A DNA stretch of 64,000 nt from Kroppenstedtia eburnea (GTDB lineage: Bacteria > Bacillota > Bacilli > Thermoactinomycetales > DSM-45169), in the NCBI RefSeq assembly GCF_013282215.1, contig NZ_CP048103.1:2914001-2978000 (forward strand). Reading direction: 5' to 3'. Both the position numbers and the translations under genes were made by a program. Shown one piece after another: positions 9,259 to 18,466 of this stretch; position 1 is the first letter of the stretch, and each line of letters opens with the position of its first letter. The notes under the pieces are model-generated. The model ran no database searches, was not told the origin of the DNA, and was given only the letters and a program-made list of their open reading frames with translations.

Positions 9259-9504
9259 TCACCTGGTGGAAAATCCACTGTCCGGCGGGGTCTCGGCTTC
9301 CCTCACGAACACCTTTTCCGCCGTCAGCTCCTCCAATTTGCACAGGCAGTCCTGAAGTGAAGACTCATCCTGAAAGACTGCCCGCTGAACCGTTCCTGCT
9401 GGTTTCACGGATACGTTCCGCTCTTTCAGCTTCCGTGCCAGCTCCTCTTCTCCGGGACCCCAAAACTCCAGGGACCGCATAGTGAGCTGTGATTCGTCCG
9501 CCAT
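9259..9504 (-). CDS. Small hypothetical protein in the haem-stress operon
   Basis: An 81-residue acidic soluble protein that I do not recognise. It starts MADESQLTMRSLEFWGPGEE and has no transmembrane segment or cysteine pair. AAAGGAGG precedes ATG 9504. It begins 17 nt after the hrtA stop and ends before a good terminator, so it is probably the last gene of the hrtBA transcript. That position suggests, but does not show, a link to haem or metal stress. Confidence 0.7.
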   Translation of the reverse strand: MADESQLTMRSLEFWGPGEEELARKLKERNVSVKPAGTVQRAVFQDESSLQDCLCKLEELTAEKVFVREAETPPDSGFSTR

Positions 9505-9521
9505 CGGCCGCCCCTCCTTTC

Positions 9522-10244
9522 TCAGGATTCGGCGCGGAGGAGAGCGGAGGTTGATCCCTGAACCGGGGCTCCTTCGGATAACCTGCCGTCCCGGATGGTG
9601 ACCACCCGGTCACACAGGTCCAACATCCGTTCATCGTGGGTTACCATGATCGCCGCTTTTTTCCGGGCATGAACTTCCTCCGCCAACATCTCCACCACCG
9701 CTCTTCCCCTCCGGGTATCTAGGCTGGCTGTCGGCTCATCGGCGAGAATGATCTCCGGATCATTCATCCACGCTCTCGCAATGGCCACCCGTTGGCGCTC
9801 CCCGCCCGACAGCGCTTCGGGAACATGATCACGCCGGTGTTCCAGACCCAGACGGCTGAGTAATTCAGTCGCCTGGGCCACTGCCTGTTTCTTATCCAGT
9901 TTCCCCAATTTGGCGATCAGCATCAATTGATCCCACACAGTCAGGTAGGGGATTAAATTGGAAGATTGGAATATGAACCCGATCTGTTTCAACCGAACCC
10001 GGGTCATCTCCTTCCGGGATAAATGGGTAAGCTCCTGTCCGTTGAGATACAGCCGTCCGCTCGACACAGACAGAAGGGCACCGGCGATGGACAGGAAGGT
10101 GCTCTTACCGGAGCCCGAGGGGCCGACCACCGCCACAAACTCCCCCGCTCTCACCTCCAGGGAGACGCGGTCCAAAGCCGTCACCTGTGTGTTCCCTTCC
10201 CCGTAGACTTTGCTCACTTCTTGAAACACCAATTTGTTCTCCAT
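9522..10244 (-). CDS. hrtA: Haem-efflux ABC transporter ATP-binding protein
   Basis: Cytoplasmic ATPase of the haem exporter HrtAB, 240 residues. Walker A is GPSGSGKST (about residue 40), the Q-loop is FIFQSSNLIPYLT, the ABC signature is LSGGERQRVAIARA and Walker B is IILADEPTAS. The start ATG overlaps the hrtB stop by one base, so the pair is translationally coupled. The subfamily (MacB/LolD-like) fits an FtsX-type permease. The haem assignment rests mainly on HrtB and the adjacent HssRS with their operator. Confidence 0.88.
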   Translation of the reverse strand: MENKLVFQEVSKVYGEGNTQVTALDRVSLEVRAGEFVAVVGPSGSGKSTFLSIAGALLSVSSGRLYLNGQELTHLSRKEMTRVRLKQIGFIFQSSNLIPYLTVWDQLMLIAKLGKLDKKQAVAQATELLSRLGLEHRRDHVPEALSGGERQRVAIARAWMNDPEIILADEPTASLDTRRGRAVVEMLAEEVHARKKAAIMVTHDERMLDLCDRVVTIRDGRLSEGAPVQGSTSALLRAES

Positions 10245-11335
10245 CAGTCCACCCTCCCGATCGCTTCCATGGCGTCCACCTTGGCCACGCGGACCAGGGA
10301 CAGAAGTGATCCCGCCACGGCCACACCCAACAACAAGGCCGAATATTGAAGAATCATCCCCGTATCCAGAGCGAAGGGGATTCCTGCGGGAAACAGTGCG
10401 TTCATTGCGAAAGTGCCACCCACCCCGACGGCGATGCTGACGGTGGCGATCAGAATCACCTGTCCGATCAGATTGCCGGCGAGATAGCCCGTATTGGCCC
10501 CCAAGGCCTTTAAGACGCCGAATTGCTGCGTTTTTTGCAACGTGATGACATAGAAGAAAACTGCCAGCACAAAAGCGGCGATCACAAACAGAAAAGCGAT
10601 CATCATATTGAGGGATGTCTGTTCCGCCTGATAACTCGGTATACTTTTTAAAGCCTCTTCTTTGCTGACTGCTTCCACGCCGTCCACAGAGGTTTCAATC
10701 TTCTTCACCGCATCCGCTTTCCCCCGGACCGCCACCGCGTTATAGAGGTTGGATGCCCCTGACGGCTGGATCTTCGCCCATTTCTGTGTCGTGACATATA
10801 TGACCGGAGTGTGGCTGAAGGTTTGCCCGCTGGTGAAACCGATCACTCTCAACTTTTCTCCTGACACTTCGTCCTGCAGCACATCATGGAGGCGGAGTCC
10901 TTCTTCCCGCTTCAACTTTTCATCCACCAGCACACCGTCGGGACGGTCGGGATCCAAACTCTTCCCTTCCACCACCGGGGGAACCAAAAAGCTCTCCGCC
11001 CAGGTGGCAAAGAAGGTGGCGTCCATCTTGCGATCGGTTCCCTCCCGGATGGCCGAAGCCATTTTTTGCCCCAGTGGGACGGCATCGATGCCCAGATCCC
11101 GGATCTCATCCAGTTTCTTTTCGGACAGAACCGATCGATCCAACCGTTTGTCCACATCGGATTGCAACACGAGGGCATCGGTATTCATGTTCTGGATGGA
11201 AGAACCATTATCCGCGGACAATCCCTCGGCCAGACCGGAGATGATAAACACGAGGCAGGTGATCAAGATCATGATCAACCCAATCAACAAAAAACGGAGC
11301 TTGGAATGTTTGAGTTCACGCACCGCGAGAAACAC
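10244..11335 (-). CDS. hrtB: Haem-efflux ABC transporter permease
   Basis: An FtsX/MacB-type permease of 363 residues. One N-terminal membrane helix (about residues 15-37) and a large extracytoplasmic domain are followed by three C-terminal helices (about 245-270, 295-315, 330-350). The N-terminus MFLAVRELKHSKLRFLLIG is characteristic of HrtB. The start is GTG 11335, with AAGGGAGAT upstream at a rather long spacing. An HssR-type operator lies 72 nt upstream. Exports excess haem or protects the membrane from it in Staphylococcus and Bacillus. Confidence 0.9.
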   Translation of the reverse strand: MFLAVRELKHSKLRFLLIGLIMILITCLVFIISGLAEGLSADNGSSIQNMNTDALVLQSDVDKRLDRSVLSEKKLDEIRDLGIDAVPLGQKMASAIREGTDRKMDATFFATWAESFLVPPVVEGKSLDPDRPDGVLVDEKLKREEGLRLHDVLQDEVSGEKLRVIGFTSGQTFSHTPVIYVTTQKWAKIQPSGASNLYNAVAVRGKADAVKKIETSVDGVEAVSKEEALKSIPSYQAEQTSLNMMIAFLFVIAAFVLAVFFYVITLQKTQQFGVLKALGANTGYLAGNLIGQVILIATVSIAVGVGGTFAMNALFPAGIPFALDTGMILQYSALLLGVAVAGSLLSLVRVAKVDAMEAIGRVD

Positions 11336-11406
11336 GGGTTGTCCATCTCCCTTCCCTTCATCTGCGGGGGTGGATCCCCGACCTTCTGACCTTACTGTAG
11401 ATCAGA

Positions 11407-11426
11407 AATATGAACGGAAGATGAAC
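11407..11426 (-). promoter_or_regulatory. HssR-binding direct repeat upstream of hrtBA
   Basis: On the minus strand GTTCATCTT-CC-GTTCATATT is a direct repeat with a 2-nt gap. It matches, apart from one base, the GTTCATATT-N2-GTTCATATT site described for HssR at the staphylococcal hrtAB promoter. It lies in the hssS-hrtB gap, so hrtBA can be induced separately from hssRS. Confidence 0.8.
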
Positions 11427-11438
11427 CCTGTTTGACAG

Positions 11439-12830
11439 TCACTTTCCGGGCAGCCAAACCCGGATCCCCGTCCCCGCACCAGGCTCACTCTCCACCGAAA
11501 TGGTGCCGCCGTGGAGATCCACCACCTTCTTCACCACGGAAAGTCCCAGACCGCTGCCCGATTCTTTTCCCTTGCGACTCCTGGATTTATCCGCTTTGTA
11601 AAAGCGTTCAAAAATGTGGGGAAGATCTTCCCCGGGGATTCCCACTCCGGTATCCCGTACCTTGACTTCTATTCCCCCCTCCCCGAAATCATCGATGGTG
11701 ACGGTGATCGTTCCCCCCGGTTCCGTAAATTTGATGGCGTTGTTCAACAAATTGGTCCACACTTGATGAAGCAATTTGGCATCGGCACGGATCCGGGTCG
11801 GCGGCAGATCGGTCTTGATGGCCAGCTCTTTGTCCCGCCAGTTCCATTCCAACATCCGAAGCACCTCTCTGATCTGAGCGGCCACATCAAACTCCGTTTG
11901 GTCCAAGGCGGTCTCTTCTTTATCCAGGGAGGCCAGCATCAACAGCTGTTTGCTTAAAGAAGAGAGTCGTCTGCTCTCATTCTCAATGATGGACAAATAC
12001 TGTTCACGCTCTTCCTCGGGCAACGATTCGGTGCGCAACGTCTGGGAGAAACCCTGGATGGAGGCCAGCGGAGACTGAATCTCATGGGAGACGTTGGACA
12101 CGAATTCCTGGCGCATCGCTTCCAATCGTTCCAAACTGTTCGCCATCATGGAAAAATGGCGGGCCAGGTTTCCGATTTCATCCTGTCGGGACGTGTACAA
12201 TTCAATCCGGTAGTTTCCCTCGGCTATTTTTTTGGTGGCTTCCGTCAAGATGGTGACCGGACGGACGATCATCCGCGTGCTGGCGGCAACAAGCAGAAAA
12301 CTGAAGCCCAGGGTGAGAATCAGCAGGATCGCCAGAAAAATGCGCATCTCTCCAAACTGGTTCTCCACATCGGGACGGATGAACAGGGCATACCGGCTTC
12401 CCCCGTATTCAACGGGAACCCCGATACTGTTCTGCAACTCGTTTTCAAAAAAACCGGTCACAAACAAACCGAAGGGATAGTGGGCCATTCCGTGATATAC
12501 CTGTCCCTTTTGAACCGAATCCACGATCCCGGGGGCGAGCTCCGTTTTTCGGAAGGGCTTGCCATAAGAAGTCGCCTTTCCCCGTTCATCCACCAGGTAC
12601 ATCTGGTAGCTCAATCCGGCGATCCCCTTCAGGTAACTGTCCAGGCTCACTTCCCCATGTTGCCCGTGGAACCCTTGCACCACGTCCAGGGCGATGCGGG
12701 TGTTCTTTTTATCGTTGTACGGCTTCAGAACCACCTGGTAATACAGATTGGATGCAAAAAAGGCCAGCAAGCTGCTGATCACCATGATGGCAAAGGTGGT
12801 GAGAACGATCCGGAGATAGAGAGACTTCAC
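11439..12830 (-). CDS. hssS: Haem sensor histidine kinase
   Basis: Membrane sensor kinase of 463 residues. Two transmembrane helices (about 9-30 and 165-185) flank an extracytoplasmic sensor region. HAMP, HisKA (VSHEIQSPLASIQGF, His ~250) and HATPase (NLLNNAIKFTEPGG, DTGVGIPGEDLPHIFERFYK) domains follow. Overall similarity is to HssS, which responds to haem. Its GTG start overlaps the hssR stop by 4 bases, with GGAGG upstream. HssR is its cognate regulator. Confidence 0.9.
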   Translation of the reverse strand: MKSLYLRIVLTTFAIMVISSLLAFFASNLYYQVVLKPYNDKKNTRIALDVVQGFHGQHGEVSLDSYLKGIAGLSYQMYLVDERGKATSYGKPFRKTELAPGIVDSVQKGQVYHGMAHYPFGLFVTGFFENELQNSIGVPVEYGGSRYALFIRPDVENQFGEMRIFLAILLILTLGFSFLLVAASTRMIVRPVTILTEATKKIAEGNYRIELYTSRQDEIGNLARHFSMMANSLERLEAMRQEFVSNVSHEIQSPLASIQGFSQTLRTESLPEEEREQYLSIIENESRRLSSLSKQLLMLASLDKEETALDQTEFDVAAQIREVLRMLEWNWRDKELAIKTDLPPTRIRADAKLLHQVWTNLLNNAIKFTEPGGTITVTIDDFGEGGIEVKVRDTGVGIPGEDLPHIFERFYKADKSRSRKGKESGSGLGLSVVKKVVDLHGGTISVESEPGAGTGIRVWLPGK

Positions 12831-13504
12831 GGCTGGGAAACCTCCAATTTGTAGCCCACTCCCCGGACCGTCTGGATGACAAAATCCTCCGCCCTGTCGG
12901 CAAAGCGCCGGCGCAGACGTTTGATGTGCACATCCACTGTCCGGTCATCTCCCGCAAAATCCGGTCCCCACACCAACCGGATCAATTCCTCCCGGGTGAA
13001 GACACGTCCCGGATAACTGCCCAGTTGGGACAAAAGTTCAAACTCTTTCAGGGGCAGCAGCAACGTCTGCCCATCCGAGCGCACTTCATAACTTTTGCGG
13101 TCGATGGCGGTCCCGTTCAGTACGATGATATCGGCACTGACCCGTTGATAGCGACGAAGCAGTGCTTTGATCCGGAACAGCAGCTCCTTTGGTTCAAAGG
13201 GTTTGGTCAGGTAATCATCCGTTCCGGCACGATACCCCGCTTCTTTGTCCTGCAACTGATCCTTCGCCGTCAACAGGATCACCGGCAGATCGTAATCCTC
13301 CCGGATCTCTCTGCACAGTTGATATCCGTCTTTGTTGGGCATCATAATGTCCACGACCGCCAACTCAATCGGTTCCTTCTCCAACCATTCAGCAGCTTCC
13401 AATCCATCCGCCGCCTCCAGCACCCTGTACCCTTCCCGTTGCAAATGGTGCCGCAGCAGTTTCCGGATATGTGCATCGTCGTCTGCAACCAACACACGGA
13501 CCAC
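12827..13504 (-). CDS. hssR: Haem response regulator (OmpR family)
   Basis: Response regulator of 225 residues: an N-terminal receiver domain (LVADDDAHIRKLL; phospho-acceptor Asp in VVDIMMPNKDGYQ; Lys in TKPFEPKELL) and a C-terminal OmpR-type winged helix (LPLKEFELLSQL, RTVDVHIKRLRRRF). GTG 13504 is chosen because GGGGTGAT precedes it and the protein then matches the 224-residue HssR. The open frame extends to 13717 through a terminator and is spurious there. Likely activates hrtBA through the direct repeat at 11407-11426. Confidence 0.92.
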   Translation of the reverse strand: MVRVLVADDDAHIRKLLRHHLQREGYRVLEAADGLEAAEWLEKEPIELAVVDIMMPNKDGYQLCREIREDYDLPVILLTAKDQLQDKEAGYRAGTDDYLTKPFEPKELLFRIKALLRRYQRVSADIIVLNGTAIDRKSYEVRSDGQTLLLPLKEFELLSQLGSYPGRVFTREELIRLVWGPDFAGDDRTVDVHIKRLRRRFADRAEDFVIQTVRGVGYKLEVSQP

Positions 13505-13540
13505 AACATCACCCCATCCAATTTTCACCTGAAAGAGAGT

Positions 13541-13567
13541 TCCAAAAAAGCCGGCACGGGTCCGGCT
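13541..13567 (-). terminator. Terminator after ccpA
   Basis: On the minus strand GCCGGACCCGTGCCGGC (13550-13567) is followed by TTTTTT. It separates ccpA from hssRS. Confidence 0.8.
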
Positions 13568-13625
13568 TGATCTGTAACGGGGGATTCCCACCTGGAAAAG
13601 GACGACCTTTCTTCCCCACGGCTCC

Positions 13626-14660
13626 TCAATGAGCCGGTTCCCCTTGAAGACGGGTGGAGTCGCGCAATTCCAGACGGTATTCCAGCACCACTTGATTATT
13701 TTCGATGGGTTCATCATTCATGTATTTGGTCAACAGACGCATCGCCACCGCCCCGATATCATACATCGGGACCGCCACCGTGGACAGGAGAGGACGAACC
13801 TGAGTAGCCAAGGGAATATTGTCAAAACCGATCACCGAGATCTCTTCCGGCACTCGCTTCCCGAGGTCCTGAGCCGCGTGAATCGCCCCTGCTGCCATTT
13901 CGTCATTGACAGCGAAGATGGCCGTCGGTCCCTCCTCCGTCTCCAACAATTCCTTGGCCGCCTTCAGTCCTGAATCATAACGGTAGTTCCCCATCCGAAT
14001 CCATTTTTCCTCAAAGGGGAGCCCACTTTCCAACAGCGCTTCCTTGTACCCCAGATAGCGGGGATATCCGATGATCGGATCCGTCAACGGTCCCCCCAGC
14101 AGTCCGATCCGTTGGTGACCTTCCCGGATCAGAACCCCCGTCGCCTCCTTTGCCGCCTGTACCTGGTCTATGGTGACATAAGGACGATTCTCTTTGTCAT
14201 CCCGGGTGGCAGCCAAAACGACCGGGACATCCGAGCCGGAAAAAATCTCCCGGTGCTCATCCGTCACCTTGCCGCCGAGAAAGAGAAGCCCGTCCACCTG
14301 TTTTTCAAAAAGGGCCTCAATCAACTGCAGCTCCTTGTCCTTTTTGAGGTCGGAGTTGCAAAGAATGATATTGTAATGGTACATATTTGCGATATCTTCG
14401 ATTCCCCGGGCCAGTTCCGCAAAAAACGCATAGGATATATCCGGGATCACCACGCCGACAGTGGTGGTTCTTTTACTGGCCAGTCCCCGGGCCACGGCGT
14501 TGGGTCGGTATCCCATGCGCCGGATCGTTTCCAGCACTTTTTTTCGGGTCAACGGTTTGACGTTGGGATTGCCATTGACCACCCGGGATACGGTGGCCAT
14601 GGAAACCCCCGCCTCCCTGGCCACATCATAGATGGTAACGGTCTCTTTTTTCCTGCCCAT
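13626..14660 (-). CDS. ccpA: Catabolite control protein A (LacI family)
   Basis: Global carbon regulator that binds cre sites with HPr-Ser-P. It has 344 residues. The N-terminal LacI helix-turn-helix is [20 protein letters not shown], the hinge is [18 protein letters not shown], and a periplasmic-binding-protein-like effector domain follows ([19 protein letters not shown]). The sequence is much closer to CcpA than to sugar-specific LacI repressors, and it follows aroA as in Bacillus. The Shine-Dalgarno sequence before ATG 14660 is weak (GGGTGTG). Confidence 0.93.
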   Translation of the reverse strand: MGRKKETVTIYDVAREAGVSMATVSRVVNGNPNVKPLTRKKVLETIRRMGYRPNAVARGLASKRTTTVGVVIPDISYAFFAELARGIEDIANMYHYNIILCNSDLKKDKELQLIEALFEKQVDGLLFLGGKVTDEHREIFSGSDVPVVLAATRDDKENRPYVTIDQVQAAKEATGVLIREGHQRIGLLGGPLTDPIIGYPRYLGYKEALLESGLPFEEKWIRMGNYRYDSGLKAAKELLETEEGPTAIFAVNDEMAAGAIHAAQDLGKRVPEEISVIGFDNIPLATQVRPLLSTVAVPMYDIGAVAMRLLTKYMNDEPIENNQVVLEYRLELRDSTRLQGEPAH

Positions 14661-14806
14661 AGTTCACACCCAATGTTATTTTGTTAGTTCCAAGGATACG
14701 ACAAAAGCCATGGACCTGCAAAGAAAAAAAGGAGGCTGCCTTTGACAATTTGATAACAGATGCCATCCGCTCCACCATACCGTACCCCATATTCTGTCCC
14801 CGCCGG

Positions 14807-14836
14807 CCAAAAAAAACCGGCCCCCAAGGGGCCGGT
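14807..14836 (-). terminator. Terminator between aroA and ccpA
   Basis: On the minus strand ACCGGCCCCTTGGGGGCCGGT (14816-14836) is followed by an unbroken T run, so ccpA should have its own promoter within 14661-14806. Confidence 0.9.
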
Positions 14837-14900
14837 CGCTCGTCACTTATGTGATCCGGTGCCCCACAATTCCCTCTCCCTCCCCAATGGGAACCTGGGA

Positions 14901-15998
14901 TCAGCCGATCACAGGATCTGCCGCCGGATGGACACCGCTCTTCCTCATCTCTTCCATAAATGTTTCAAACTGCGGGATATCGATTTGCTGATTGGCATCC
15001 GACAGGGCGACTGCCGGGTCCGGATGCACCTCCAGCATGATTCCGTCGGCGCCTGCGGCGAGAGCCGCCCTGGCCACGGGCAACTGGATGTCCCGCCGGC
15101 CCGTGGAATGGGTGATATCGACGAAAACAGGCAGATGACTCTCCTGTTTCAACAACGGAACTGCAGATATATCCAAGGTGTTCCGGGTCCATTTTTCGTA
15201 TGTGCGAATTCCCCGCTCACAGAGCATGACCTGACTGTTCCCTCTGGATACGATGTATTCCGCTGCAAACAGGAACTCTTCCACCGTCGCGGACATGCCC
15301 CGTTTGAGGAAGATGGGGAGCCGGGAGGCACCTGCCGCCTTCAGCAATTCAAAGTTTTGCATGTTGCGGGCACCGATCTGAATCACATCGATATAGCGTT
15401 CAGCCCGTTCAATATCCGCAGGGTTGACGATTTCGCTGACCACTTTCAACTGAAATTCATCCGCCACTTTCCGAAGGATTCGGAGTCCCTCTTCTCCCAA
15501 TCCCTGAAAATCGTAAGGGGAGGTCCTCGGTTTGAAGGCACCCCCGCGCAAGAGAGTCAAACCTTGGTCACGTACAGCCCGGGCCACCTGACGGACCTGC
15601 TCCTCGGACTCCACGGAACAGGGGCCCGCCACTACTGTTTTTGACTTTCCTCCGACGACAGCCTCTCCGATCCGTACCACCGTGTCTTCAGGCTGCCGTT
15701 TCCGGCTGACCAAAAGTGCCTTCTTATGGTCTTTCTGTTGCAGATCGAGGGCAGCTTTGAAAATTTGTTTAAACAGATGACGAATGGTGTCGTCATCGAA
15801 AGGACCGGGATTGACCGCCGTGATCCTCTCCAGCATGCTTCTTTCCCGGACGGGATCAAAACGATTGATTCCCTGCTTTTTTTTGACTTCTCCGATGATC
15901 TGTGCCAATTCGGCCCGCCGACTCAAAAGTTCCAAAATCTGCATGTTGATCTCGTCCATCTGTTGCCGGAGTCGATCCAGTTCGTGGCCCATCTTCAA
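14901..15998 (-). CDS. aroA: Chorismate mutase / DAHP synthase bifunctional protein
   Basis: First step of aromatic amino-acid synthesis (phosphoenolpyruvate plus erythrose 4-phosphate to DAHP), with a chorismate mutase domain that also acts as feedback sensor in Bacillus. The AroQ-type mutase lies at residues 1-90 ([35 protein letters not shown]). The DAHP synthase domain follows ([56 protein letters not shown]). The start is TTG 15998 or ATG 15992, both near GAGGGGAG. Length 365 is normal. Confidence 0.95.
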   Translation of the reverse strand: MKMGHELDRLRQQMDEINMQILELLSRRAELAQIIGEVKKKQGINRFDPVRERSMLERITAVNPGPFDDDTIRHLFKQIFKAALDLQQKDHKKALLVSRKRQPEDTVVRIGEAVVGGKSKTVVAGPCSVESEEQVRQVARAVRDQGLTLLRGGAFKPRTSPYDFQGLGEEGLRILRKVADEFQLKVVSEIVNPADIERAERYIDVIQIGARNMQNFELLKAAGASRLPIFLKRGMSATVEEFLFAAEYIVSRGNSQVMLCERGIRTYEKWTRNTLDISAVPLLKQESHLPVFVDITHSTGRRDIQLPVARAALAAGADGIMLEVHPDPAVALSDANQQIDIPQFETFMEEMRKSGVHPAADPVIG

Positions 15999-16095
15999 AG
16001 AGCTCCCCTCTCGAAATTTTTAAGGTTAATTATATCGAAAACACGGCCGCTTGTCAGGGAGCTTTTGCTGATTTGTAATCATTTCCCGATCTGCT

Positions 16096-16839
16096 TCAAC
16101 GAATCGCGGGTGTGGCCGCCATCTGGTCAAACCAGCGGGAAATTTTCTGTTTGTTATCGGGGAAGGTAAATGTCTCCATCCGGGGATTTTTTCCGGTGAC
16201 GAGGATGACGGACAAGGGAAAATGATTTTTTTCCCAGTCACTTTTCTCTGAAGAGAGACCCGAAGCAGCCAAAATCATTCCCATGGTTTTGTCGTCGGGA
16301 ACCCGTACAAAGACAAACCGCTTCACCTCTTTGAACCAATCCGGCTTACCGTCCAGGATGATGGGAAGGGCGCTCGGGTAGACCAGCGCTGTTTCCAATT
16401 GCGCCTCCCGCGGGGCTTTTCTCGGACGGATCACTTGAACATAATCGTTTTTCGGGATATGGAGCTTTTCCGCTTGTGTGGCCAACACTGTCAGGTGATG
16501 GGTCTTCGCCGCAACATCCTCCCCGGCTCCGTTGGCCATTTTACTGATGGGGGTGCTCCGGTGTTGGGTCATTCCGGGAAAAAAAGCCATCAGAAATGCA
16601 ATCGAGGTACAGACAGCCGCCCATTTGATCAGTTGATTGATCCAGGCGACGGATTTGGACGGAGCCCGGTGATTTCGGATTTCTTCCAGGGATTGGACCA
16701 GGGCGATCATCTCCTGCAGGTCGTTGCGGCAGGTTTCGCACTCCGCCACATGCTTTCCCAGTCTTATACAGTCCGCCTCTTCAATCTCCCGGTCCACGTA
16801 GAGTTGGATCAGACGATCCATATCCTTGCAAGAAGACAT
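16096..16839 (-). CDS. Zinc-finger anti-sigma factor
   Basis: Predicted membrane-bound inhibitor of the ECF sigma factor encoded just upstream. The N-terminal zf-HC2 motif (HVAECETC, residues ~29-36, with an earlier Cys) binds zinc in this family. A single transmembrane helix (KWAAVCTSIAFLMAFFPG, about 72-90) leads to an extracytoplasmic domain of about 155 residues that I cannot assign. The gene starts 12 nt after the sigma stop, with AAGGGG as ribosome site. The inducing signal is unknown. Confidence 0.85.
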   Translation of the reverse strand: MSSCKDMDRLIQLYVDREIEEADCIRLGKHVAECETCRNDLQEMIALVQSLEEIRNHRAPSKSVAWINQLIKWAAVCTSIAFLMAFFPGMTQHRSTPISKMANGAGEDVAAKTHHLTVLATQAEKLHIPKNDYVQVIRPRKAPREAQLETALVYPSALPIILDGKPDWFKEVKRFVFVRVPDDKTMGMILAASGLSSEKSDWEKNHFPLSVILVTGKNPRMETFTFPDNKQKISRWFDQMAATPAIR

Positions 16840-16851
16840 CCATCGAACCCC

Positions 16852-17388
16852 TTACTTTCGTGAAAGTCGCTCTTTCAACATCTTCCGCGCGCGAAACAGC
16901 TGGGTTTTTACTGTCCCTTCCGGGAGATCCAGAGCTTCGCTGACCTCCGCGTAGGAGTATCCGCGAAAATGCCGGAGCTCGACCACCCGGCGGTAAATCT
17001 CGGGAAGGTCCCGGATCTCCGCCTTCACTTCTTCCAACATCATCCGCTGTTCCACTTGCTCCTCAACGGAGACATTGACCGAGTGGGGTGGTTCTGATTG
17101 TATAAACGCGTCTTCCAGGGCAACCAGTTTCAAGCTTTTTTTCCTTTTTTGGTCTCTGAATCGGTTGGTCATCATGGTGCGGAGCCATGCTTTCAGAGAT
17201 TTCTCATACACATATTTGCTGGATTTGCGATGCGCTTGCCAAAGGGTCTCCTGTGTCAGATCCTTTGCGTCTTCCGTATTGCCTGTCAAGCGGTAAGCGA
17301 TGTGATACAGATAGCGTCGATGTTCCTGGAGGCGTTCCAGAAACTCGTCTGTGACAGTTTTTCTTTGCGTTTTATCAAGACTGCTCAT
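16852..17388 (-). CDS. ECF-type sigma factor
   Basis: Alternative sigma factor of 178 residues. Region 2 (YRLTGNTEDAKDLTQETLWQ, about 30-50) binds the -10 and core polymerase. Region 4 (LPEIYRRVVELRHFRGYSYA and a downstream helix-turn-helix ending GTVKTQLFRARK) recognises the -35. ATG 17388 is 6 nt after AGGAGG. An upstream in-frame ATG at 17409 lacks such a site. It forms a pair with the anti-sigma gene. I could not define an autoregulatory promoter in 17389-17520. Confidence 0.9.
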   Translation of the reverse strand: MSSLDKTQRKTVTDEFLERLQEHRRYLYHIAYRLTGNTEDAKDLTQETLWQAHRKSSKYVYEKSLKAWLRTMMTNRFRDQKRKKSLKLVALEDAFIQSEPPHSVNVSVEEQVEQRMMLEEVKAEIRDLPEIYRRVVELRHFRGYSYAEVSEALDLPEGTVKTQLFRARKMLKERLSRK

Positions 17389-17509
17389 GGAAATCCTCCT
17401 GTTTCCCATTCTTTTGTCTCTCTATGTTTCCGGTCGGGCTTTCCGACTCGGATTCTATTCTAAAACGGATGGAATGCCATTTCCCGTTATATGATACAGA
17501 AACATGTTC

Positions 17510-17553
17510 TATCGAAAAGTACAACCCATCCCATTCTCGATGGGATGGGTTGT
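17510..17553 (-). terminator. Strong hairpin after the EamA gene
   Basis: ACAACCCATCCCA and TGGGATGGGTTGT form a perfect 13-bp stem (17521-17553). On the minus strand ACTTTTC follows, a short T tract. It separates the EamA gene from the sigma factor promoter. Confidence 0.7.
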
Positions 17554-17599
17554 GAAGCTGTATACTCCCATTTTCTCTTATATATCAACCGAAATGCAT

Positions 17600-18022
17600 T
17601 TAATCGCCGAGAAGAACCACACCGCAAGTGACCAGAACCACACCGGCCACTTTGGAAACAGTGATCGCCTCTCCGAAGATCACCACTGACAGCAGGAAAG
17701 CCAGGACCGGGAAGCTCCCCACTACGGGCATCACCCGTCCCACCTCTCCAAACTGGAGGGCCTTAAAATAAAAATACTGGGCAAAAAGAACCCCAAACAC
17801 CCCTCCCAGCAGAACATAGATCAGAGACTGCAGGTCGGGTATTGCCAGCTTGCCGCTTCTGGCTGTCATAAAGAGAAAGACGGAAATGATGGCTGTCGTC
17901 ACCGATGCCCGGAGAAACAAAGCCATCGTCGGTTCCGTACGGGCCAGCCCCAGCTTCTCGAAAATGGGGGCCACTCCGAAACTGAAAGCCGCCAACAGTG
18001 CATAAATCAGTTCTTTATTCAT
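17600..18022 (-). CDS. EamA/DMT-family small transporter
   Basis: A 140-residue membrane protein with five predicted helices (about 4-22, 33-52, 63-83, 92-110, 120-138), equal to one half of a ten-helix drug/metabolite transporter. Such half-size EamA proteins probably act as dimers. The substrate cannot be inferred. ATG 18022 is preceded by GGGGG at 5 nt. A GTCCCCGC/GCGGGGAC inverted repeat (18033-18066) overlaps the leader, without a T run. Confidence 0.82.
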   Translation of the reverse strand: MNKELIYALLAAFSFGVAPIFEKLGLARTEPTMALFLRASVTTAIISVFLFMTARSGKLAIPDLQSLIYVLLGGVFGVLFAQYFYFKALQFGEVGRVMPVVGSFPVLAFLLSVVIFGEAITVSKVAGVVLVTCGVVLLGD

Positions 18023-18097
18023 GTCTACCCCCGTCCCCGCCGTTTGTCCCATCTATATGCGGGGACAGGCAGGGATAGACTTACTTGGGGACTCTTC

Positions 18098-18448
18098 TCA
18101 GTCTGATGAGGCCGGATCCGATTTGGTCCCGATCTCCACCCATTCCTTGCCGGATTTCACCTCAGCAGCCCCGGACCCTTCCCCTTTGGATTTCTTCAAG
18201 GATTCTGTGGCGGTATCCCTGATATCAATCCATTTCTCCGTGGCGGCCTCTTTCAGATTGCCTGCAAACCGGCCCATCTCACCGGAGCGGTCCCTGAGCG
18301 TCTCACGTGCATCATCCAGGCTTTCCAGAATCTCTTTGCGCATTTGACGCCCCGTCTTGGGAGTGAGGAGCATGGCCGCTGCCGCCCCCACCAAACCTCC
18401 GACCACTGCACCGAAAAACAGTTTTCCGTTGCCACTGCTTTTACCCAT
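18098..18448 (-). CDS. ytxH: YtxH-family general stress protein
   Basis: A 116-residue protein with a glycine/alanine-rich N-terminal helix (FFGAVVGGLVGAAAAMLLTP, the YtxH family signature), then a charged helical region (KTGRQMRKEILESLDDARE). Membrane associated; molecular role unknown, induced by stress in Bacillus. ATG 18448 follows GAGGGG by 9 nt. ATG 18457 directly abuts it and is less likely. Downstream of ytxG, as in Bacillus. Confidence 0.85.
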   Translation of the reverse strand: MGKSSGNGKLFFGAVVGGLVGAAAAMLLTPKTGRQMRKEILESLDDARETLRDRSGEMGRFAGNLKEAATEKWIDIRDTATESLKKSKGEGSGAAEVKSGKEWVEIGTKSDPASSD

Positions 18449-18466
18449 TTCATTCATCCCCTCATG

